64,000 nucleotides of DNA. Origin: Cochliopodium minus. Lineage: Eukaryota > Discosea > Himatismenida > Cochliopodiidae. Location of the stretch: the NCBI GenBank assembly GCA_024220525.1, contig JAMYWO010000043.1:130461-194460 (forward strand), given 5' to 3'. The translations under genes and the position numbers were made by a program. The notes under the pieces are model-generated. The model worked only from the letters and a program-made list of their open reading frames with translations, made no database searches and had not been told where the DNA came from. Positions 59,313 to 64,000 of the stretch are shown here, piece by piece (position 1 is the first letter of the stretch; each line of letters begins with the position of its first letter).

Positions 59313-59521
59313 TTTATAAACCAATGTATCTTTACCTTTTAAAGTCTCAAGCTTCAAATGCCAATTTTTTTTTATTAGAAAGATGCATTCTGATAATTAG
59401 TAGAAAATATTTTAAATATAAAAAAAAAAGAATAGCATATATATAAGAGTAGGATCCATCCATTTTAAATATATTTCATTTAACATTTCTATTGCTACTT
59501 ACTCCAATTTAAATAAAAAAA

Positions 59522-59560
59522 ATGAACATTATAGGCCTTGAATACCACATAGAATCATAA
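59522..59560 (+). promoter_or_regulatory. Short upstream ORF overlapping the HMG-box start
   Basis: ATG 59522 opens a 12-codon frame (MNIIGLEYHIES) whose TAA shares its last A with the main ATG (TAATG at 59558-59562). If transcribed, this arrangement could allow reinitiation and translational control. It could also be chance. Confidence 0.35.
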
Positions 59561-61276
59561 TGAATGAAGATAATAATGATCCTCCCAAAAAACCACCAAC
59601 AGCGTAAAAAAAAAAAATCAAATTTTTATAACACCAAAATCATCATTCTTTTATAACAAATGAAATCAAATACTATTATCATGATAATATTGTACAATAT
59701 ATTATATTTTAATTCTTTACGATGAAAATTTTTTTAATTTTATATCAAAAATTTTACCAATTACAATCAAAGAAACAAAACATCGGATAATATTGTGAAT
59801 GATCTCAATATCATCATTTCCATATAATTTTTATATTTTTATTGAGAATCGAAAAAATAAAGAAAAAATATATGAGAAAAAATTGGAAAAGACAAAATAT
59901 TATAAGATGAGAAGTTTTATAATCTCATCATTGACTTTCAAATTATAAATAAAAGCATTTAATAGAAACAAATAAAAAAAAAAAATCATCTTTATATAAT
60001 AAAATGACACCATTGAAGGGATTTATTGATCACCATTCATTTTATTAATTTTCATTCAACAGATACATAATATGGTCGAATGTGATAAGAGAACAGATAC
60101 AAAAAGAGACAAAAGGAGACTTCGCGCACGTAGGGAGGGAGCTGGGGAAAAGATGGAAGAATCTCTCCAAGCAAGACAAAGAGCCCTTCATAAGACAAGC
60201 AGCACAAAAGCAGATAAACTATGCCAAAGCAGTATCTTCCTGGATCTTCAAGAATCCTGGCAGAAAAAACGAGATTCTCGAAGAGACGACCAGCGTCAAA
60301 AAAAGAAAGAAAACCTCGAGTTCTGTTTCTAATGGCACTGATCCCAACAAGAAGAAGAAGAAGGAGAAGATGGTTCCTACTGGCTTCCAGATTTTTCAAA
60401 GAGAACAAAGGCCTATCATAAGGTACATTTTTCTTTTAATTTTTTTTTACACACAAATTTTTTTTGTTTTGAAAGTTTCTTTTTGTGTTTTTACTTAAAT
60501 TCATATTTTTTTTTTTATTGTATATAAAATTTTAAAATTATAATTATTCATTTTAATGTCAAGAATATCTTTTTGAATTTTATAACAATTTTTTTTCCTT
60601 CCAATCTATTCTGAGTCTTTTTCTTTTTTTCTTTCTGTTTTTTTAAATGTATTTTTTATTTTTCCTTTTTGGCAGACAAAATTACAGCAAGAATCTGAGC
60701 AATAAAGAATCATTTGGGCTGGTTTCCAAACAAGTGTCCTCCAACTGGAAAAACTTGACTCCCACCGAAAAAGAAAAGTACAACAGAGAAGCCGCCCAAA
60801 AGATCGCCCTCATGGAGCAAAAGGAAATCGCCAACAAATCCAACCCCACTCCCAACCCAAACAACCCCAACAACAATGGACTTCTTCAAAATAACAACAA
60901 CAACAATTTTATGAATCAAATGAACAGCAAAAATCCTCAGCAACAAGTCCCTCCAAAGTTTGATCCTAACCTTTTGAAAAATGGAAATAATACCAACCTT
61001 TTAAGCAATAATAACAATAGCACCCTTTTATCTAATAATCTCAATTTTTCTCTTTCTAAACCCAACATCCAGCTTAATCATCCTCACATTGGCTCTTTGC
61101 ATCATCCTCAGTTGATTCAACATCCCCTTTTGAACGGTTCTTTGCCCAACAAAGTCTACCATCCCAATCTCATTCCCAACGAGTCTTCTTCTCTCATCCC
61201 TAGCTCTTCTTCCCTTGCCAAAAACAAAATTCCCCAAATAAGCAATGATCCTCTTGACGAAGATCACTTGAAATAA
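59560..61276 (+). CDS. Two-HMG-box DNA-binding protein
   Basis: Exon 1 (59560-59603) gives MNEDNNDPPKKPPTA. Exon 2 (from 60063) continues YIIWSNVIREQIQKETKGDF, GRELGKRWKNLSKQDKEPFIRQAAQ (HMG box 1), then a basic segment (VKKRKKTSSS, KKKKKEK) and the start of box 2 (VPTGFQIFQREQRPIIR). Exon 3 (60676-61276) finishes box 2 (NLSNKESFGLVSKQVSSNWKNLTPTEKEKYNREAAQ), followed by an Asn/Pro/Leu/His-rich disordered tail. HMG boxes bend DNA; tandem boxes occur in HMGB-type chromatin proteins. A 12-codon upstream ORF (59522-59560) ends in TAATG, overlapping the start codon. Intron 1 is long (459 bases). Confidence 0.85.
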
Positions 61277-61424
61277 ACAAAAAAAAAAAAGAAAAACACA
61301 AAAACGAAAACAAACAAAAAACATGCTGAAGTGCTGTCTTATAAATTAATATATATAAAAAAAAACAAAATAAAATTATTTAATTCAAAAAAAAAAAATC
61401 TTTTTTTTTATTAAAACACCTTTT

Positions 61425-63572
61425 TCAATTTCTTTCTTCAATGACAACATAAGAATTGTTTCTTTGTTTGTATCTCACTGCATAAAAAATAATCAAAAAT
61501 AGGATGATCAGAATAGCCAAAACACCCAACAAAATAAACATTATGGTTGTTCCAGATAAACCTACACTTGTGATGTCACAACGTACAGAGATTGATTTAG
61601 TTGTTTTAGAAGTTGGATTGATCATTGCAAAAGTGAAACTATTTCCATTCCATCCCCAACAAGCAGCTCCATATCTTCCATCTTTAGTTATTGCAACAAT
61701 CGCACCTTTAAAAAATTTTTAATTTCATTTTTTATTTTTTATTTTTATTTTATTTTTTATTTTATTTTTTTTGTTTACCTGAAAAATCAGGGTATTTTTT
61801 GGACATTCCCAAAATTGTTTTCAAAGCAGCTTGATCAGGGCTATATCCACTTCTCATATATTCTACAGTTTGAGCAGAAGGAGCAAATCTCACCATCACA
61901 TCCCCGTCTCCAGTAGCCACAGCAGCTCCAACATCATTCTTTAGGAAAAAATTGCAAATAATTTAAAAAATATTAAGAAATAATTTAAAAAATATTAAGA
62001 AATAATTTAAAGAATAATTTTAAATTTTAAAAATATTTCGAATTGTATTTATAAAAATTTCTCTTTACATCCACAAATGCACCTCTAACATATTTCAAAA
62101 AGTTTTTAAAATATTTTATTTTCAATTTTTATCATAAATTACGATCCAACAAATGGACTGTCTCCTACTCTCCCTGCTATTTTAAATCTTTTGCCGTTCT
62201 TTCATTAAAGTAAATTTAAATATTCCGATTTTTGAAAAATAATTTTTTTTTTATTTTTTTTTTTTACAGTAGAAACACCTGCTGCAATATTTCTTTCTTC
62301 GTCTATCGCAATCTAGTAACAATCAAGGTTTTTAAGAATTTTTATTTTTTAAAATTTTTTACCAATCCTAAAAAAAAAATAAATTTTTTTTTTTTTTTTT
62401 AAAAATAATTTCAAAAAAAAAAAAAAAAGTAAAAAAAAAATTTACCAATTGTGTCGTGATTAAAAAAGTTTTTGTTCGATTTTTTATTTGGATTGAGATT
62501 GTTTTCATTTTCCTTGTGAGAATACTCGGTTGTAGTTTTGTTCGAATAAGGACCACAAGATTCCCTTGGATTTGGTTCCACATAATCCCAATAATTTGGC
62601 TGGCCTTTTATTATTTTATTATTTTATTATTTTTTTTTATTTTTTATTATTATTTTTTAATTGTTTTTTATTTTTTATCTTATTTTTAATTTTTATAGTT
62701 TTTTTTTTTTAAATAATTTCTTTTACAGTCATCAGATTTCCAATTCTCCCAAATCTCTTTGGATTCATTAGTTTGTAAATTAGACTCTTCAAAACCCATT
62801 TCAATGGCGAAATTAGTAGCGTCTTCTCCAACCAAAAACGAATCTAAAAAAAAATTAAAAATTTTAAAAATTTAATTAATTATAATTAAAAAAATAAAAA
62901 GTGAATTAATTAAAATTAAAAAAATAAAAAAAATAAAAAATTTTCATTAAATTAAAAAAATTTATTATAATTTTTTTTTTTTTTACGATTTGTTCTTTCC
63001 ATGACTGCCCTTGCTACACTTATTGCATCTTTAATTCTTTTCAAGCATCCGACGGCACCCGATCTTTGCTCAGGTCCGTCCAATATCATTGCATCCAATG
63101 TGGTTTCTCCATATTCGTTCGGCGATCCTGTAAAATAGGGTTTTTTTTTTAGCTGAAAAACAAATTTTTTTTTTCATTTTATTTATTTACCTCCATATCC
63201 TTATTAAAAGAATTAATTTGATAAATTATAGTACAATTTTTATTGTAAAATCTATTCAATTTGATTGAAATGATAAATCTTTTTATTTACCAACACTTCC
63301 ATCACTATAAAAAAAAATTATTTTTTATTTTTTTTTGTTAGTGTATGGGTTTATAATTCAAAATATTTATTGTTATAATACCATTGCAATTCTTCGCATT
63401 TTGTACATCCTTTCTCCACTGCATCAATTCTGCTGCCTCCATTTTCCAGAGCTTCCCATGCAGATTCGACAGCCTCTGTGAAATTCCATGTGCATATCAC
63501 AGTTTGATATCTCAAACATAAAGATAGATTGATCAGAATCATAAATAGAAAACATAACAAATTAAATCTCAT
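61425..63572 (-). CDS. AGA: Glycosylasparaginase (N4-(beta-GlcNAc)-L-asparaginase) with C-terminal membrane anchor
   Basis: Lysosomal N-terminal nucleophile hydrolase that cleaves the GlcNAc-Asn bond. A signal peptide ([20 protein letters not shown]) leads into the alpha chain: [81 protein letters not shown]. The autocleavage/nucleophile site HDTIG (Thr) opens the beta chain: [47 protein letters not shown]. Unlike the human enzyme it continues into a membrane span ([24 protein letters not shown]) and a short tail (YVVIEERN). Exons of 14, 9 and 5 bases are needed (63291-63304, 63191-63199, 62363-62367). The catalytic motifs look complete. Confidence 0.9.
61950..62025. repeat. Short tandem repeat in AGA intron
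   Basis: Three imperfect copies of aatttaaaaaatattaagaaat in an intron. No other meaning seen. Confidence 0.6.
62363..62367 (-). other. 5-base micro-exon (GATTG) in the AGA gene
   Basis: The exon with HDTI ends ATT G|gtaaat (phase 1), and the next (ATTGCGATAGACG) must be entered in phase 0. The intervening 'tttttag GATTG gtaaaa' adds exactly five bases, giving H-D-T-I-G-L-I-A-I-D, the same length as human HDTIGMVVIH. Skipping it breaks the frame. Confidence 0.75.
63191..63304 (-). other. 14- and 9-base micro-exons in the AGA gene
   Basis: The exons at 63304-63291 (TGATGGAAGTGTTG) and 63199-63191 (GATATGGAG) have clean ag/gt borders. They encode C-D-G-S-V-G-Y-G of the conserved CDGSVGFGGSP block. 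Confidence 0.88.
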
Positions 63573-63687
63573 TTTTTTTTATTTTTAAAATTCAAAATGG
63601 AAAAATAAAAAATTAAACACATAAATTTTTCTTGTAACTTTAATCTCTCTTTTATTCATACTCAAAAATCAAAAACAAATTTTTTTT

Positions 63688-64000
63688 TTAAAAGATGACA
63701 CAATTATCATTCTTCTTTTTTTCATATGGTTCTATTGTTGACAAATGACATCTGACAGCTTCTTCAAAAACCAGATAAACATTTTTTTGGGTTAAAGCAG
63801 AACACTCAAAATATCTTAGTGCTCCTATCTCCTTAGACATATCCAATCCCATCTGGTAAGAGATGGGATTCAAATTTTTTTCGTTCAATTTTTGAATTGT
63901 AAATTTTTCATCTCTCAGATCTAATTGAGTTCCAACTAGAATAAATTTTGAATTAGGCATGAGAAGCTTTAATTCAGGCAACCATTTTGATTTTACGTTA
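63688..64000 (-). CDS. Rho/Rac-family small GTPase, C-terminal part (gene continues past window end)
   Basis: The visible exon gives KWLPELKLLMPNSKFILVGTQLDLRDE (G4 motif TQxD, as in Rho/Rac), the Rho insert region (FTIQKLNEKNLNPISYQMGLDMSKEIGA), RYFECSALTQKNV (G5) and a polybasic tail ending EKKKNDNCVIF, a CaaX box. Phe at the last position favours geranylgeranylation or farnesylation and plasma-membrane attachment. The N-terminal half (P-loop, switches) lies beyond 64000. It differs from the two EF-hand fusions at 16.8-19.3 kb, which lack the CaaX box. Confidence 0.9.
   Translation of the reverse strand, partial: NVKSKWLPELKLLMPNSKFILVGTQLDLRDEKFTIQKLNEKNLNPISYQMGLDMSKEIGALRYFECSALTQKNVYLVFEEAVRCHLSTIEPYEKKKNDNCVIF

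Noticed and set aside
1-64000. Alternative genetic code
   Set aside because: Conserved C termini end at TAA, TAG and TGA alike, and no in-frame stop is needed inside conserved domains apart from the noted frame breaks.

Overview
This is nuclear DNA of an intron-rich, strongly AT-rich eukaryote, most likely a free-living amoeboid or flagellate protist. Nearly every gene is split by short introns (mostly about 50-130 bases, almost pure A/T, gt...ag). TAA, TAG and TGA all end genes, so the code is standard. The contents fit an aerobic, motile, phagotrophic cell: sterol synthesis, mitochondrial translation, methylmalonyl-CoA metabolism, Rho/Ras/PI3K signalling, Rab GEF and augmin. AprA-like PhoPQ-family proteins, ankyrin proteins with 'VENKADIN' repeats and Rho relatives would suit Heterolobosea or Amoebozoa, but the sequence does not fix the lineage. 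No virus-derived element, CRISPR array or rRNA was seen, and no tRNA gene was recognised.

Layout. 1-4.4 kb: two tandem PhoPQ/AprA-like genes, the second running into a single N at 3408, then the 3' end of a class I PI3-kinase. 4.5-23.2 kb (all minus strand): 7-dehydrocholesterol reductase, augmin subunit HAUS5, an F-box/SPRY protein, a leishmanolysin-like metalloprotease, two tandem EF-hand+Rho GTPase fusions and an M28 NAALADase-like protein. 23.4-28 kb (plus): DUF4145-like/WWE protein, a small unknown protein, methylmalonyl-CoA epimerase and a protein kinase. 28.3-36.2 kb: GATA-finger protein (minus), then mitochondrial release factor 1, DENND1-like Rab GEF and a multi-CX9C protein. 36.6-37.5 kb: ankyrin pseudogene. 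37.8-45.9 kb: importin-4-like karyopherin and RasGEF. 46-51.5 kb: TRAP-alpha (minus) and a PNUTS-like PP1 regulator (plus). 51.7-54.5 kb: ankyrin gene and its truncated copy. 54.6-59.3 kb (minus): RNMT-like methyltransferase, CDCA7-type zinc-finger protein and an Hsp20-like secretory protein. 59.6-61.3 kb: two-HMG-box protein. 61.4-64 kb (minus): membrane-anchored glycosylasparaginase and the C-terminal part of a Rho GTPase.

The most unusual signal is splicing. Matching exons to conserved protein families requires many micro-exons: 19, 15, 14, 11, 9 and 5 bases, and apparently 2 bases (56131-56132) and a single base (2619). The 2-base-exon gene also has a junction with no GT donor that fits an AT-AC, U12-like intron (ATATCC donor, TTTAAC branch-like motif). 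Two one-base frame breaks (17420 region, 21895 region) look like residual assembly indels or genuine mutations, and they are the main competing explanation for the smallest micro-exons.

Other points of interest are EF-hand-Rho fusions with an MGNN start and no CaaX box beside a Rho with a normal CVIF end, an M28 protein that has lost its catalytic glutamate and one zinc ligand, a DUF4145-WWE fusion, and a protein with five CX9C motifs.
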